Assembly (NCBI GenBank): GCA_963839685.1
Contig: CAWIVS010000012.1
Location: 496,001 to 560,000 of the forward strand
Direction of reading: 5' to 3'
Source: CADEED01 sp963839685
GTDB lineage: Bacteria; Pseudomonadota; Gammaproteobacteria; Steroidobacterales; Steroidobacteraceae
Length of the DNA stretch: 64,000 nucleotides
Numbering within the stretch: the stretch's first letter is position 1; every line of letters begins with the position of its first letter. The translations under genes and the position numbers were made by a program. The notes under the pieces were generated by a model. That model was given only the letters and a program-made list of their open reading frames with translations. It did no database searches and was not told the origin of the DNA. Below are positions 1 through 9,980 of the stretch, in pieces.

Positions 1-186
1 GATCACCGAGAGGGGCTGCTCCACGTCGATCAAACGCAGCGCCGGCAACAGCATCATCGGTTCGTAGAAAGGATTGCTCTCCAGCGATCGGCGTGCGAGA
101 TCGGCGAGGTCGCCGTCGAGTTCGGCGGCTGCGCGCTGCCGATCCAGTACGTCAATGCTGAGCGACGCTCCGTTCGCGTTGTTCAC
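1..186 (-). CDS. GNAT-like acyltransferase, N-terminal part (runs off left edge)
   Basis: This is a 5' partial gene of 62 codons that leaves the window at base 1. The chosen start is GTG at 186, because an AGGAAAGG ribosome-binding site lies directly upstream. A second in-frame GTG at 201 is possible. The visible residues include SNPFYEPMMLLPAL, which resembles the N-terminal part of CelD/BioF2-type GNAT acyltransferases found in exopolysaccharide clusters. That family assignment rests on a short motif only. Genes of this type are common companions of exosortase A loci, which fits the neighbourhood. The catalytic part lies outside the window, so substrate and activity cannot be judged. Confidence 0.5.
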   Translation of the reverse strand, partial: MNNANGASLSIDVLDRQRAAAELDGDLADLARRSLESNPFYEPMMLLPALRLIDVEQPLSVI

Positions 187-245
187 GCCTTTCCTGTTCA
201 CCGTTCTAACGCACCGACTGTCACTGAGCTAGAATTCCGCCGCCC

Positions 246-309
246 ATGGCCCCCACCTCGAGCCCTATCATTGTCCAAGGATTGTTCTCCTATCAAATCG
301 GCGGCTCGG
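246..309 (+). pseudogene. 5' relic of a second GT4 glycosyltransferase
   Basis: An ATG at 246 opens 21 codons whose residues IIVQGLFSYQIGGS nearly match IAQGLFSYQIGGS at the start of the intact glycosyltransferase at 2427. The codons differ between the two copies, mostly at synonymous positions, so this is a diverged paralogue and not a recent copy. The match stops at about 309, exactly where the stop codon of the minus-strand amidotransferase begins. The rest of the reading frame is antisense to that gene. This looks like the stump of a glycosyltransferase removed by a deletion or rearrangement. A misassembly at this junction is the main alternative. Confidence 0.6.
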
Positions 310-2299
310 TCACGCGGCGCTCGCTCGCGGCTGTGTTTCCGGAACCCGATTGCTCTGCATCCACCGGCCGGCCCAGCGTTGCAGCTGCAAGAGGAACCAG
401 ATCCCGGCTGCCGACACATCCCTCTCCTCGCGCAAAAAGCGGTCCACGGCCCCGGAAACGGCCGCCGGATCGAGGATGCCGACGGCACGCACGCGTGCCG
501 GCGAGAACTCGTCCTGCAGTTGCTCGCGCAACGGACCGCGCAACCATGCCGCGACTGGCGCGGAGAAACCCTGCTTGGGACGTTCGAAGAATCCGGCCGG
601 ATGGTGTCGCGCGAGAATTTTTTGCAACACGTACTTGTTCTTGTCCGTCGCGAATCTTCCAGCGCATGCGGCAAAGCCACCGCGAGGCGCGCCATCACGT
701 GATCCAGGCAAGGCTCGCGCGCTTCGAGCGAAACGGCCATGGAGGCACGATCGACCTTGGTGAGCAGGTCGCCTGGCAGGTAACGCGCCGAGTCGAAATG
801 CATGAAGCGCTCGACGGCGCGGCGCGTGCGCGGCGCCGCGAAGGCTTCGCCGCCCCGCCAGGCGCGCCGCGACCCGGGAACAGGCTGGCACTGTCGACCG
901 GCGACCATTCGGAGACCGCGGCCTCGTAGGCACCGAACTCGTCGCGCGCCGCGCCATGCGCACGAACTTGCGCAATTTGTCGTTGATGGCGGCGAACCGG
1001 GGCCGCTGCCGCGCGTCAGCCGAGTACAGCGCGCCGACCGCGCCGGCGGCATGCGCTCGAGCACGAGGCGCCGAGGTAATACCCCAGTCGCGCGGCGCTC
1101 TTCAGCCGCTCGGCGAATGCGCACGCACACCTGGTAGCGCGCGTATCCGCCGAACAACTCGTCGGCACCGTCGGCCGACAAGCGCCACGGTGACGTGCCG
1201 GCGCGCCAGCTGCGAAACCATGAGCGTGGGGATCAGCGAGCTGTCGCCGATGGGCTCGTCGGCGATTTCGGGAAGGCGCTCGTTGAGCGCAGCGCTTCGT
1301 CGGGCGACACGATGAATTCGGTGTGTTCGGCGCCGAGGCGCTGCGCGACTTCGCGCGCATAATCGGGTCTCGTCGAATTCGGAATTGCCGTAGCCGATGG
1401 TGAAAGTACGCAGTCGCACGCCCGCGCGGCGAGCGAGCACGCGTGGCCACCAGCGAAGAATCGATGCCGCCGCTCAGGAACAAGGCCCACCGGGCACGTC
1501 GGCGACCATGCGGTAACGAAACGCTTCGGTGAGCTCGTGCTCGACTCGATCGAGGAGCGCCTCGTCGGGCATCGATTCGAGCTCGGCGGCGCAGTGCCAG
1601 TTGTTCGGGAGAATCGTACAGTTCCGTCAGCGACCAGTAGCGCCGAACGCGCGGCTCTAGATTCGCGCCGAAGGTGAGAATGGTGCCGGGCTCGACGGTG
1701 CGCACGTCGGCGAAAATGCTGCGCGGCGCGGACACATAGCCGTACTGCAGGAAGTCTGTGACGGCCGCCGCGTCGGGATCCCGTGCGGTGAATCCCGCCA
1801 CGTTGAGCGCTCGCAGTTCCGATGCGAACGCCAAGGCGCCGCCACGCACGCCGTAGTAGAGCGGCTTGACCCCGAAGCGATCGCGCACCAGGTGCAGCTC
1901 GCGCCGCGCTTCGTCCCACAGCGCGTACGCGAACATCCCGCGAAAACGCTGTACCGAATCCGTACCCCACGCTCGATATGCCGCCAGCAACACCTCGGTG
2001 TCCGAGTCGCTGCGGAAGCGGTGACCGAGAGCTTCGAGCTCGGCGCGAATCTCGCGAAAGTTATAGATCTCCCCATTGAACACCGTCCACAGCGAACGAT
2101 CGGCCGTACTCATCGGCTGATGGCCAAGGGGCGAGAGATCGAGAATGGATAGGCGCCGATGTCCCAGGATCAGCCGGCCGTCGGCAAGTTCGACGATGCC
2201 GGAATCATCCGGTCCGCGATGCGCCAGTGAGGAGCACATGGTTTGCACCGACGCGGCGTCAGCCTTCCCCTGCGAGAACACTCCGGCAATTCCGCACAC
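310..2299 (-). CDS. asparagine synthase-type amidotransferase, multiply frameshifted
   Basis: The GTG start at 2299 is followed directly by a Cys codon, giving the MCGIAGVF start of class II glutamine amidotransferases. The Cys becomes the N-terminal nucleophile after Met removal. The glutaminase domain is intact for about 230 codons, with HRGPDDSG and FNGEIYNF visible. The synthetase domain follows in other frames, with FLSGGIDSS (PP-loop), SADGADELFGGY and DLLTKVDRASMAVSLEAR. The C-terminus ends at 310. Total span is about 660 codons, the usual AsnB length. At least four frameshifts lie between about 1620 and 700. In exosortase A loci such amidotransferases are thought to modify sugars or build amide-linked decorations. 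The gene is divergent from the GT4 gene at 2427. Confidence 0.85.
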
Positions 2300-2426
2300 T
2301 GGAGATTACCCTCGGGCGCGCCAGCACGGCCGCGCGAACTGCAGCAGCCATGTCGACCCGCAAAAACGGTAATCTTCGATTCGATTCCGTCGCTTGACTT
2401 CCATGTTACCAACGGCCACGAAACGT

Positions 2427-3575
2427 ATGCCCGGTGAACCGACTTCCAAAACGCAATCCCTTATTGCCCAAGGCCTTTTTTCGTATCAGATCGGTGGTTC
2501 CGAACGCGTCGGCGCCGAACTCGCGATGGAGTTCCGCCAGCGCGGCCACCAGGTCATTTGCTTTGCATTCTACGACACGGATGGTCCCATGCGCCGGGAG
2601 CTGGAGGCCGCGGGAATCGAGTGTGTCGACCTAAACTATGAGACGCGTCTCAGTCCACTGCGACGCCTGACGTATCCCCTCGAAATCTACCGATTTCTGC
2701 GCAAACGCAGGGTCGACGCGCTGCTGGTGCACCATGCCACGGCCCTCATCTTGTGCGGCCCGGCCGCCCGCCTGGCCCGAACCCCGAGGGTGGTCATGAC
2801 CGAGCACGCAATTCACCAGTTGCGGGAGCGACCTGACTATCGCCGGTCGGCCACCCGCTATTGCCGCTTCGCCGATGTCATCACGGCCGTCGACCCGGGC
2901 ATCGTCGCGTATTTTCGCGACGAAATGCGCGTCCCGGCCGAGCGCATCCGGTATATCGCCAATGGCGTGCGCTCGCGGACCGCCACCCCCGACCAGCGGG
3001 CGGCCATCCGGGCGGCCAGCGGCCTGGAGCCGGGGCATTTCGCATTCCTTTTCGTGGGACGGCTGCAGCCCGTCAAGGACGTGGGCACCCTGCTGCGGGC
3101 GTTCGCGCTGTTACCGGCGCGGGCGCGGGCGCGCCTGCTGATCGCGGGCGATGGGCCCGAGCGCGCCGCGCTCGAAGCGCTCGCGATATCGCTGGACATC
3201 CAGTCGCAGGTGCGCTTCTTGGGGCCGCGCGGCGACGTGCCCGAACTGCTAACCGCGGCCGACGCGTTCATCATGACGTCGATCACCGAGGGGCAACCCA
3301 TGGCCCTCATCGAGGCGATGGCGGCACGGCTGCCGTGTATTGCAACCAGCGTCGGGGGCATACCGGCATTGCTCGACGACGGCGCGGGCATTCTCACCCC
3401 GCCTACCTCGCCTGGCGAAACGGCCGCGGGCATGACCCGGATGATGGAATCTCCCGAGTTGCGCGCGGCCTGCGTGGCGGCGGCGACGCGCCGGATTGAT
3501 GGGCGCCATTCACTCGAACGCGTGGTGGATGCCTATCTCGATGCGCTGGGCGTCGCGCCGCGCGCGGCCACCTGA
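2427..3575 (+). CDS. GT4 family glycosyltransferase
   Basis: This is an intact 382-residue protein of the GT4 (GT-B fold) family. The N-terminal acceptor domain has the GGSERVGAELA glycine loop. The C-terminal nucleotide-sugar domain has FLFVGRLQPVKDVGTLL, IAGDGPERAALE and the EX7E motif in ITEGQPMALIEAMA. No signal peptide or membrane segment is seen, so it is cytoplasmic and probably adds a hexose to the lipid-linked repeat unit of the exopolysaccharide. The start is uncertain. ATG 2427 gives the length closest to the relic at 246, ATG 2403 is also in frame, and neither has a strong ribosome-binding site. Its last 43 bases overlap tail-to-tail with the glycosyltransferase on the other strand. 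Confidence 0.88.
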   Translation: MPGEPTSKTQSLIAQGLFSYQIGGSERVGAELAMEFRQRGHQVICFAFYDTDGPMRRELEAAGIECVDLNYETRLSPLRRLTYPLEIYRFLRKRRVDALLVHHATALILCGPAARLARTPRVVMTEHAIHQLRERPDYRRSATRYCRFADVITAVDPGIVAYFRDEMRVPAERIRYIANGVRSRTATPDQRAAIRAASGLEPGHFAFLFVGRLQPVKDVGTLLRAFALLPARARARLLIAGDGPERAALEALAISLDIQSQVRFLGPRGDVPELLTAADAFIMTSITEGQPMALIEAMAARLPCIATSVGGIPALLDDGAGILTPPTSPGETAAGMTRMMESPELRAACVAAATRRIDGRHSLERVVDAYLDALGVAPRAAT

Positions 3576-4802
3576 TCGAACAACTCCGAGAGTCGCGCGC
3601 CGATGGCGTCGAAGGAGTAACGCTGCTCGACCAGCACGCGGGCCGCCGCGCCGCGTCGCGCACGCAAATCGGCATCGTCGAGCAGCGTGGCGATGCGCTC
3701 GATCCATTCGGCGGGCTCGATTGCGAATTCCACGTGGGTACCCGGCGTCACATCGATGCCCTCGCAGGCGACCGGGTGTGCGACCACGCACTTGTTCATC
3801 GCAAAGGCGTCGAGGATCTTGAGCTTGGTGCCGCCACCGTCGCGGATGGGGCACACGAACAAGGTTGCCGACTCGACCATCGGGCGCACGTCTTTTACGA
3901 AACCGTGCACCGTGACTCCTTCGAGCTCGCGCGCAGCCGAAATCACCGATGTCGGCGGATTGGCGCCGACGATATCGAACGTGACCTCCGGGAAACGCGC
4001 ACGCAGCAGCCGCCACAGCTGCTGCAGAAGGAACAGACCGCATCGATGTTGGGATACCAGTTCATCGTGCCCACGAAAATCAGCGAACGCGGACGGGGCG
4101 GCACACCGGTAGGGCGAAAGAATTCGCAGTCGACCCCGTTGGCGACGGTCTCGACATGGCCTCGCGACGCCGATCTCGCGCAGCCGCTCGCCGTCGATAT
4201 CCGAGCAGGCGATGTGCAGCGCAAAGTCGCCTCCTACGCGCTGCTCGAAACGCAGCAGCCGGTTGCCTTCCTGCCGGAAATAGAGTTTCTTCACCGGATT
4301 GGCCGTGTTGTCCGCGCGCCGCAACAGCATGTGCGACTCAACGTTGTGATGGCCGAGAGTCGCCGGGATGCGCCGCGAAGTGCCGCCGGAACGGTGCCAG
4401 CGCGATAGTGTCGAAGTGCGCGACATCAACGTCGCCCCGCGCTGCGATACGCGCCATGGCTTGGTGCGCCTAATCACTCTGCAACCAGCGCTGCACGTAG
4501 CCGCTGCCGGTGAGCAAACCTTCGAGTGCGGTGCGCATCTGCCCGCCGGGGCGATACAGGCTCGCGATCGGCAGGAATTCGACGTCGCGACAAAACTTGC
4601 CGAGCACTTCGCGACATTGCTCGAGACCCGTTTCGCGCGATCCGAAACACAGCTCGAGCCAGGAGTCCTGCACGAAAGCGACCAGCGACAGATCGTGGCG
4701 CGCGGCCACCGACTTGACCAGGTTGTAGGCACGCAACAGCACACCCGCCACTGGCGGATATGGCACGAGATGCGAGATCCAGACGACCCTTCGGCGCGTC
4801 AT
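3533..4802 (-). CDS. glycosyltransferase (exosortase A-associated type), frameshifted
   Basis: The ATG at 4802 overlaps the stop of the upstream deacetylase as ATGA, so the two are translationally coupled. The protein begins MTRRRVVWISHLVPYPP and ends near 3533, about 420 codons in all. Conserved pieces lie in three frames: HNVESHMLLRRADNTANPVKK, then NGVDCEFFRPTGVPP with FVGTMNWYPNIDAV, then PIRDGGGTKLKILDAFAMN. Frameshifts fall near 4460, 4170 and 4030. The order and motifs match the sugar transferases that accompany EpsH/exosortase A systems (the Stp1-like group, from memory). It should transfer a sugar onto the growing repeat unit in the cytoplasm. Confidence 0.8.
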
Positions 4803-5827
4803 TCTCTCGGAGGCGCGGTTCCGGACCACCAACTCGTCACGCCGGAAAGCATGGCCTCGAACTCGAGATCCGACCAGGTTTCGCGATCCAGGATGCGCTT
4901 CAGGCGATGCGGATGCGAGGTGGCGTCGTTGGTGCCTTGGTCGCAGGTGGTCGATGAGGCGAGCCCCATCTGCTGCAACCACTCCGACTGCTGCAGCGTG
5001 TAGATGCCGCTCGGATAGCAGAAATGCTCGCATCGCCCGCCGGTCCAACCCTCCAGCCGCGACTGGTTGTCCACGATTTCGCTACGCAGCGCTTCAAATG
5101 ACACATCGGGCAGCCGGTGCCGGTGCGTGTGTAGCTGGATGTCCATGCCGTTGTCCTTCAGCGCCTTCAACTGCGCGGGATCGACGATGCGGAAACGATC
5201 CGACGCGAACACTTCCGCCGAGTCGAGGCCGAGTGCCAGCGCTATCTTCGGCAAGAGTTCCTGGCGTTGCTGCCAGCTCAGATTGCCATTGCCGAAGTCG
5301 ATCCAGCGGCGCGCGACGTTCACCCAGTCGGGCTTGATCGCGTAGTCGCCGTCGAGTCCCGCGTGTCCGGTGCGTAGCGCGACGTGCTTGAGGCTGGTCT
5401 TCCATGCCAGGTAGTACAACGCGACGTTGAACACATCTGCGCGGCGTTCGACGTAGTACGTGGTCACGTACAACGTTGCAGGCATCCGGTAGCGCGCCAG
5501 TAGCGGCGCGGCTTCGGCCGCCGTGCTGACCCATCCGTCATCCACGGTGATCACCAGCGTGTCATCAACGAGGCTGCCGGCCTTGAGCTCGCGTACCGCC
5601 GTATCGAGACTGACGATACGCCAGCCCTGTGCTTTGAGCGCCTTCAGTCGCCGTTCGAACGTCGATGCGCGCATGAAGAGCAGTGGCTCGAACTCGTGTT
5701 GGTCACCGATCGATATCCCGTGATAACACAGGATCCTGACCTTCCCGCGGGTCAGTCGGCGTGACAGGGCGAACGCCCCGCAGGCCTTGAGGACAACCAA
5801 CAACAGTTGCTTGAGGACATGACGCAT
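4799..5827 (-). CDS. polysaccharide deacetylase (NodB/CE4 family)
   Basis: This 342-residue protein carries the CE4 deacetylase signatures. Motif 1 is ITVDDGW (the two Asp bind metal and act as base) and motif 2 is the HTHRHR metal site. RILCYHGIS is the usual N-terminal strand. The start ATG at 5827 overlaps the stop of the acyltransferase upstream (TGATG), so the TTG one codon further out is less likely. A hydrophobic stretch near the N-terminus (LKQLLLVVLKACGAFA) may anchor it in the membrane. In exosortase A loci this enzyme is thought to remove N-acetyl groups from exopolysaccharide sugars. It sits between an O-acyltransferase and a glycosyltransferase in one coupled operon. Confidence 0.9.
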   Translation of the reverse strand: MRHVLKQLLLVVLKACGAFALSRRLTRGKVRILCYHGISIGDQHEFEPLLFMRASTFERRLKALKAQGWRIVSLDTAVRELKAGSLVDDTLVITVDDGWVSTAAEAAPLLARYRMPATLYVTTYYVERRADVFNVALYYLAWKTSLKHVALRTGHAGLDGDYAIKPDWVNVARRWIDFGNGNLSWQQRQELLPKIALALGLDSAEVFASDRFRIVDPAQLKALKDNGMDIQLHTHRHRLPDVSFEALRSEIVDNQSRLEGWTGGRCEHFCYPSGIYTLQQSEWLQQMGLASSTTCDQGTNDATSHPHRLKRILDRETWSDLEFEAMLSGVTSWWSGTAPPRE

Positions 5828-6966
5828 CAACCCACGCTCGATTCACTCTTTACGACCGCACCGGTGCGGCGTTTAATAATCCAGACGCTTCTGAGATACC
5901 GGCGCATCGGTTCCTCGATGAGCACATTCAAAAGTGCCCCGGCCGCGGTGGCGGCCAACAGAAACAACGCGGCGGCGGCGAATGACGCTCCCTGTCCCAA
6001 CTCGCCGAAGGGCGACATTACCTGACGAAAGATCACGATCACCAGTGCGTGTATCAGGTACAGCGAGTAGGAAATCCGGCCCAGGTACGTCAACACCGGG
6101 CCGGCCAGAATCCCGGTCGGCCCGGCGGCTCCGAAGGCCAGACCGAGAACTGTACACGCAAACGCGAGGATGAAGACCGCGTCGAGCAGCGGATGATGCG
6201 GCAGGGCCGCCAGCACCAGTGCGACGCATATCGACGCCGGTGCCAGCCACGCGAGTGATGCGCGGCCGCGCAGTGCCCTGAAAATCCCGTAGGCGCAGAT
6301 TCCCATGGCGAATTCGGACACCACTCGCACCAGCGTGAAGCTCTCCGGCAGCATGTACTGGCGTTTATCGTTGACCACGATCGCCAACACGACGCACGCC
6401 GCGAGAATGGCCAACCCAATGACCAGATTGGCTGCGACCCCCGGCACACGACGTAATCCTAGCGCGAGGAATGGAAAACAGAGGTAGGCGAACCATTCCG
6501 AGCCAACCGACCAGGATGGCAGGTTCCATCCCTGGCTATGCGGCAGGCCCCAGCCATTCATTAGCAGCACACCGTAGGCGAATGTCTGCGGGTTGTAGCT
6601 CGCGGACACGCCCTCGGACAGCGACCCCGGCGCGCGCCAGGAGGCATACGCAAGGATCGGCAGCCAGCAGAGCATGGCGGCGAGATGCGCGGGATAGACG
6701 CGCGCGATGCGCAATTTGAGGAAGTCCCGGATCGGCTGCGGCTCCAGGCCGGCAAAATCGCGCAGGTGGACGTGCGCCATGATGAAGCCGCTCAACACGA
6801 AGAAGAGGTCGACGGCGAGCCATCCCGAACCGATCAGCCGACTCACGACCGGCGGCAGGTGCAGTCCGGGGAATACGGTGGCCGCGGCGTGAAATAGCGC
6901 CACCCACAATGCGGCTACGCCACGCAGGCCTGTCAAGGCATCAAACGACTCCACCGCACGACTCAT
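5827..6966 (-). CDS. acyltransferase 3 family membrane protein
   Basis: This is an integral membrane acyltransferase of the OafA/YrhL type, about 379 residues, with roughly ten hydrophobic segments. The opening FDALTGLRGVAALWVALFHA holds the family's Arg and His. DLFFVLSGFIMA and LGRISYSLYLIH are further family hallmarks. It should O-acylate (often O-acetylate) sugar residues at the inner membrane. The start was set at ATG 6966 because the protein then begins 8 residues before the conserved block; an in-frame GTG at 7011 is the alternative. It is the first gene of a three-gene coupled minus-strand operon (acyltransferase, deacetylase, glycosyltransferase). Confidence 0.9.
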   Translation of the reverse strand: MSRAVESFDALTGLRGVAALWVALFHAAATVFPGLHLPPVVSRLIGSGWLAVDLFFVLSGFIMAHVHLRDFAGLEPQPIRDFLKLRIARVYPAHLAAMLCWLPILAYASWRAPGSLSEGVSASYNPQTFAYGVLLMNGWGLPHSQGWNLPSWSVGSEWFAYLCFPFLALGLRRVPGVAANLVIGLAILAACVVLAIVVNDKRQYMLPESFTLVRVVSEFAMGICAYGIFRALRGRASLAWLAPASICVALVLAALPHHPLLDAVFILAFACTVLGLAFGAAGPTGILAGPVLTYLGRISYSLYLIHALVIVIFRQVMSPFGELGQGASFAAAALFLLAATAAGALLNVLIEEPMRRYLRSVWIIKRRTGAVVKSESSVG

Positions 6967-7119
6967 TGCGCGAGGTCTCGCATTCGAGAGGCTTTTGCCG
7001 CCTTCTTGCACATATCCGGCGATTCGTGGCTAGACTCGGGTCGATTTCGCAGCACGCGGGCGGCCCCTTGTTTTAGTACGCGCCCATGCGGCGACCGCAT
7101 GATACGCGAGGAGAAGGCA

Positions 7120-7932
7120 ATGACTAAGTCGGGAGAGAAGCTGGAGCGCCTGCAAAGCGAAGCCAGTTTCCAGGACCAGCGCATGACACTGGCCCTGCAG
7201 GGACAGGAAGAATTCCGCGACAAGTTCTATTTCATCAATCGCCGCGCGAACCGGCTTTATGACTCCTTGCACGACACCCTGAAGGGCAAACTCGTCGTCG
7301 TCGTCGGTTGCAGCGACTGCGGTGTCACGCCGCTTGCGCGCCTGGGCATACATGTTGAAGGCATCGACGTCTCTTCGGTATCCATCGAGAAGCTCAATCG
7401 CGCGATTCGTGAGGAAGGTCTCAGCGAATTTGCCTCGGCACGCGTCATGGATGCCGAGAATCTCGAGTATGCGGACCGGTCGGTGGATGCCATCACCTGT
7501 TCCGGCGTGCTCCATCACCTCAATTCAAAGGCCGCGCTCGAATCGTGGTCGCGCAAGCTCCGGAGCGACGGCCAGGTCATTATGTTCGAGCCCCTGGCCC
7601 TGCATCCGCTGGCCGCGCTGTTTCGCATATTGACTCCGGGCATGCGCACGCCCGACGAACATCCACTGCGCGGCCGCGACTTCAAGCTCATGCGCGAGAA
7701 CTTCGGCAAGGTCGAGCGTCACGACTATGGACTGTTCACGCCAATCGCCGCGGGCCTCGCGGTGATCCCCGGCATGCAGTGGCTGGCTCGCGGCGTCCTG
7801 CCGCTGCTCGAAGGCATGGATGCGGTGACACTGAAGGTGCTGCCGTTCCTGCGCAATTTCTGCTGGCTGACGGTGGTCCGGCTCACGGACCCGAAGACGC
7901 CGGCCACTGCGCAGGCACGTCGAGCGTCTTGA
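7120..7932 (+). CDS. class I SAM-dependent methyltransferase
   Basis: The ATG at 7120 follows a strong GAGGAGAAGG ribosome-binding site and gives a 270-residue protein. The SAM-binding fold is visible as LVVVVGCSDCGVTPLARLG and the acidic strand end IHVEGIDVSS. Next come MDAENLEYADRSVDAITCSG and VLHHL, typical of the Methyltransf_11 group. The C-terminal third is hydrophobic (PIAAGLAVIPGMQWLARGVLP), so membrane association is possible. It probably methylates a sugar or lipid carrier intermediate of the exopolysaccharide pathway; the acceptor cannot be read from sequence. The last 50 bases overlap tail-to-tail with the hexapeptide acyltransferase gene. Confidence 0.85.
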   Translation: MTKSGEKLERLQSEASFQDQRMTLALQGQEEFRDKFYFINRRANRLYDSLHDTLKGKLVVVVGCSDCGVTPLARLGIHVEGIDVSSVSIEKLNRAIREEGLSEFASARVMDAENLEYADRSVDAITCSGVLHHLNSKAALESWSRKLRSDGQVIMFEPLALHPLAALFRILTPGMRTPDEHPLRGRDFKLMRENFGKVERHDYGLFTPIAAGLAVIPGMQWLARGVLPLLEGMDAVTLKVLPFLRNFCWLTVVRLTDPKTPATAQARRAS

Positions 7933-8605
7933 TGACCTTCGCGGGATTGCCCGCGACGACGGTGAGCTCCGGGACGTCCCTGGTCACCACTGATCCGGAG
8001 GCGACGACGGCGCCGCGTCCCACTGTCACGTTCTTGAGAATGATCGATCGACTGCCGATCCACGCGCAATCCTCGATGCGGATCGGCCCCCAGCCTTCGG
8101 GTCCAGGGCGCTCGCCCGCGGCGCGCGCAATGGGATCGAGCGGGTGGCCGTCGTAACCGTTCATGAGCACGTGGTTGGCGACGAGCACGTGCCGGCCGAT
8201 GGTGATTTCGCTGCCCGAAAACAATTCGGCGCCGAAGCCGATATAGCTGTCGTCGCCGACGCGCAGGATTTTTTCGCTGGTATCACCGCAGGCAAACCAG
8301 ACATGATTGCCCGACAACGTGACTCGATTGCCGAGCTCGATGCGCAGGTTGCCGAGCATCTTCGGCAATCCTTCGTACAGCACCAGGCCCTTGCCGACGG
8401 ACTTGGCATACATGCGCAGCAGCGGCGCGCAGTAGACCTTGCTCCACAAGGTACGCAGAAGGCCGCGCCGCACCTGGCGCTCCGCATACAGCAGGTGATG
8501 CAGGCCGGGGATCGGCGGGATATCGGCGCGCAATACGCTATGCGTGAGGTGGTAGACCCGACGCTGCAGCGGCGATTCGCGCTTGCGAATCCATTGGCCT
8601 AACAT
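7883..8605 (-). CDS. left-handed beta-helix (hexapeptide repeat) acyltransferase
   Basis: This protein of about 240 residues has a LbH acyltransferase domain. The hexapeptide repeats run from about ILRVGDDSYIGFGAELFSGSE to the C-terminal cap motif VVAGNPAKVIK. WIGSRSIILKNVTVGRGAV is the usual acceptor-site repeat region. It resembles WcaF/MaaT-type O-acetyltransferases and should acetylate a nucleotide sugar or lipid-linked sugar. The ATG at 8605 lies 68 bases inside the upstream ligase gene, so the two overlap in different frames. A frameshift in that overlap cannot be ruled out. It is convergent with the methyltransferase. Confidence 0.85.
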   Translation of the reverse strand: MLGQWIRKRESPLQRRVYHLTHSVLRADIPPIPGLHHLLYAERQVRRGLLRTLWSKVYCAPLLRMYAKSVGKGLVLYEGLPKMLGNLRIELGNRVTLSGNHVWFACGDTSEKILRVGDDSYIGFGAELFSGSEITIGRHVLVANHVLMNGYDGHPLDPIARAAGERPGPEGWGPIRIEDCAWIGSRSIILKNVTVGRGAVVASGSVVTRDVPELTVVAGNPAKVIKTLDVPAQWPASSGP

Positions 8606-9980
8606 GAGACGACCTCTTGTTGAATCCGAATTTCTGGGCGGGAGTTTCCGGCACACCCTGCTCGCGGTTGATCAGCGAGATACAGCCCAGCGCCAGGCCC
8701 AGCGTGGCCCACAACACCACCACGTAGGCCATCGACAGGAACGCGCCGGCGACGAAATTGCCGATCAGGCAGGCCTGAAGCATGCGGCAGAAGATCGCCT
8801 GCTGATACTGCTCGATGCCGGGACTGACCGCGCGCTCGAGCAAGCCGCGCGCGCGCGCCAGTCCGCGATACACCAGGAAGTACATGCGCAGGTAAAGGAG
8901 GAAGCCGATCACGCCGAGCTCCACCGAGACCTGTACCAGGCTGCTGTGCGGGGCGAGCATGCGGCCGCCGAATTTGTAATCGACCATGCGAAAGGCATTC
9001 ACGCCGTACCCGACCGGACGCTTACCGAGGGCGCGCATGCCGCGCTTCCAGATCTGCGAGCGGCCGGTATCGTTCTTGGGGTCCATGTTGTAGTCCTGCC
9101 CGAGCGCGAAGACGCTGGAAAGCCGGTCGCGAGTTTCGGCCGGCAGCATCGGCCAGGCGAGCAGTGCAACCGTGACGCAGGCAAACAGCGAAGCCGTGAT
9201 GCGGGAGATGCGCTGCTTCTTGGCTTTCTTGGCGCCGTCTTCACCCGCGTCGGGCAACTTGCCCGTATGAAGCACAATGATGGCCAGAGCCGCGGTCAGA
9301 CCCAGCAGGCCACCGCGCGAGGACGTCAACAGGATCGAGGCGATGAAGGCGCCCGCCAGGCCAAAGTAAATGAATTTCTTCTGCTTGGTCGGTGCGGTGA
9401 ATGCGAACCCGAGCGTCAGCGGGAAAATCGTCACCATTACGTAGGCGAGGTCGTTGGTATCGTACATCGACGCAACTTCGATGCGGCCTCCCGCATAACC
9501 CGACAATGCGGTGAATCCGAGCGCGGCTCCCGAGCAGCAGAGCGCGAACAACACCGTGCGCATCGAAACCCACTGTCCCGAAAGCTTGCAGAACAGTATC
9601 AGTGCCACCATCAGCACGGGCAGTACCTGGTAGAGGAACGCAACGCTGGGCCCTATCCATATCGAGAAGGGCACACTCAGCAGCGCGAGGACCATCAGCC
9701 ACTTCGCGTTGCCGGCGGCAGGCTGGGCGGCCGGATGCAGCTTCGGCAGCGCCTTCCAGCCGGACACCAGGCCGATGATGGCGACGCCGAGCGCGATCTT
9801 CACCAGGGGAAGAAAGATCAGTCCAGGAATGATTTCGCCGATGCGCCCCACGGCGACGAGCAGGAACACGCACGCCATGATTTCCAGCTGGCGCACGTGT
9901 TTCGGGCGCGTAGGTTCGGGTGTTCGGGCGCGCGCCTTCAGCGTGGAGCTGCCGATCGACGGCGTGGGCGAGCTAGCCAT
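8538..9980 (-). CDS. O-antigen ligase-type (Wzy_C) polytopic membrane protein
   Basis: This is a 480-residue protein with about ten to twelve hydrophobic segments and a Wzy_C signature (TSSRGGLLGL, then GRSQIWKRGMRALGKRPVGYG). It matches the putative O-glycosylation ligase or polymerase that recurs in exosortase A clusters. That group is thought to link finished glycans to protein or to polymerise the repeat units in the periplasm. A basic N-terminal tail of about 30 residues precedes the first membrane segment. It is divergent from the GT4 gene at 10037, with 56 bases between. The 3' end overlaps the hexapeptide acyltransferase gene by 68 bases, which suggests an operon. Confidence 0.85.
   Translation of the reverse strand: MASSPTPSIGSSTLKARARTPEPTRPKHVRQLEIMACVFLLVAVGRIGEIIPGLIFLPLVKIALGVAIIGLVSGWKALPKLHPAAQPAAGNAKWLMVLALLSVPFSIWIGPSVAFLYQVLPVLMVALILFCKLSGQWVSMRTVLFALCCSGAALGFTALSGYAGGRIEVASMYDTNDLAYVMVTIFPLTLGFAFTAPTKQKKFIYFGLAGAFIASILLTSSRGGLLGLTAALAIIVLHTGKLPDAGEDGAKKAKKQRISRITASLFACVTVALLAWPMLPAETRDRLSSVFALGQDYNMDPKNDTGRSQIWKRGMRALGKRPVGYGVNAFRMVDYKFGGRMLAPHSSLVQVSVELGVIGFLLYLRMYFLVYRGLARARGLLERAVSPGIEQYQQAIFCRMLQACLIGNFVAGAFLSMAYVVVLWATLGLALGCISLINREQGVPETPAQKFGFNKRSSHVRPMDSQARIAAAASGLPPHA

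Noticed and set aside
4757..4775. Sigma-54-like -24/-12 sequence (TGGCACGAGATGCGA)
   Set aside because: It lies at the start of a coding sequence in the middle of a coupled operon, so it is most likely chance similarity.
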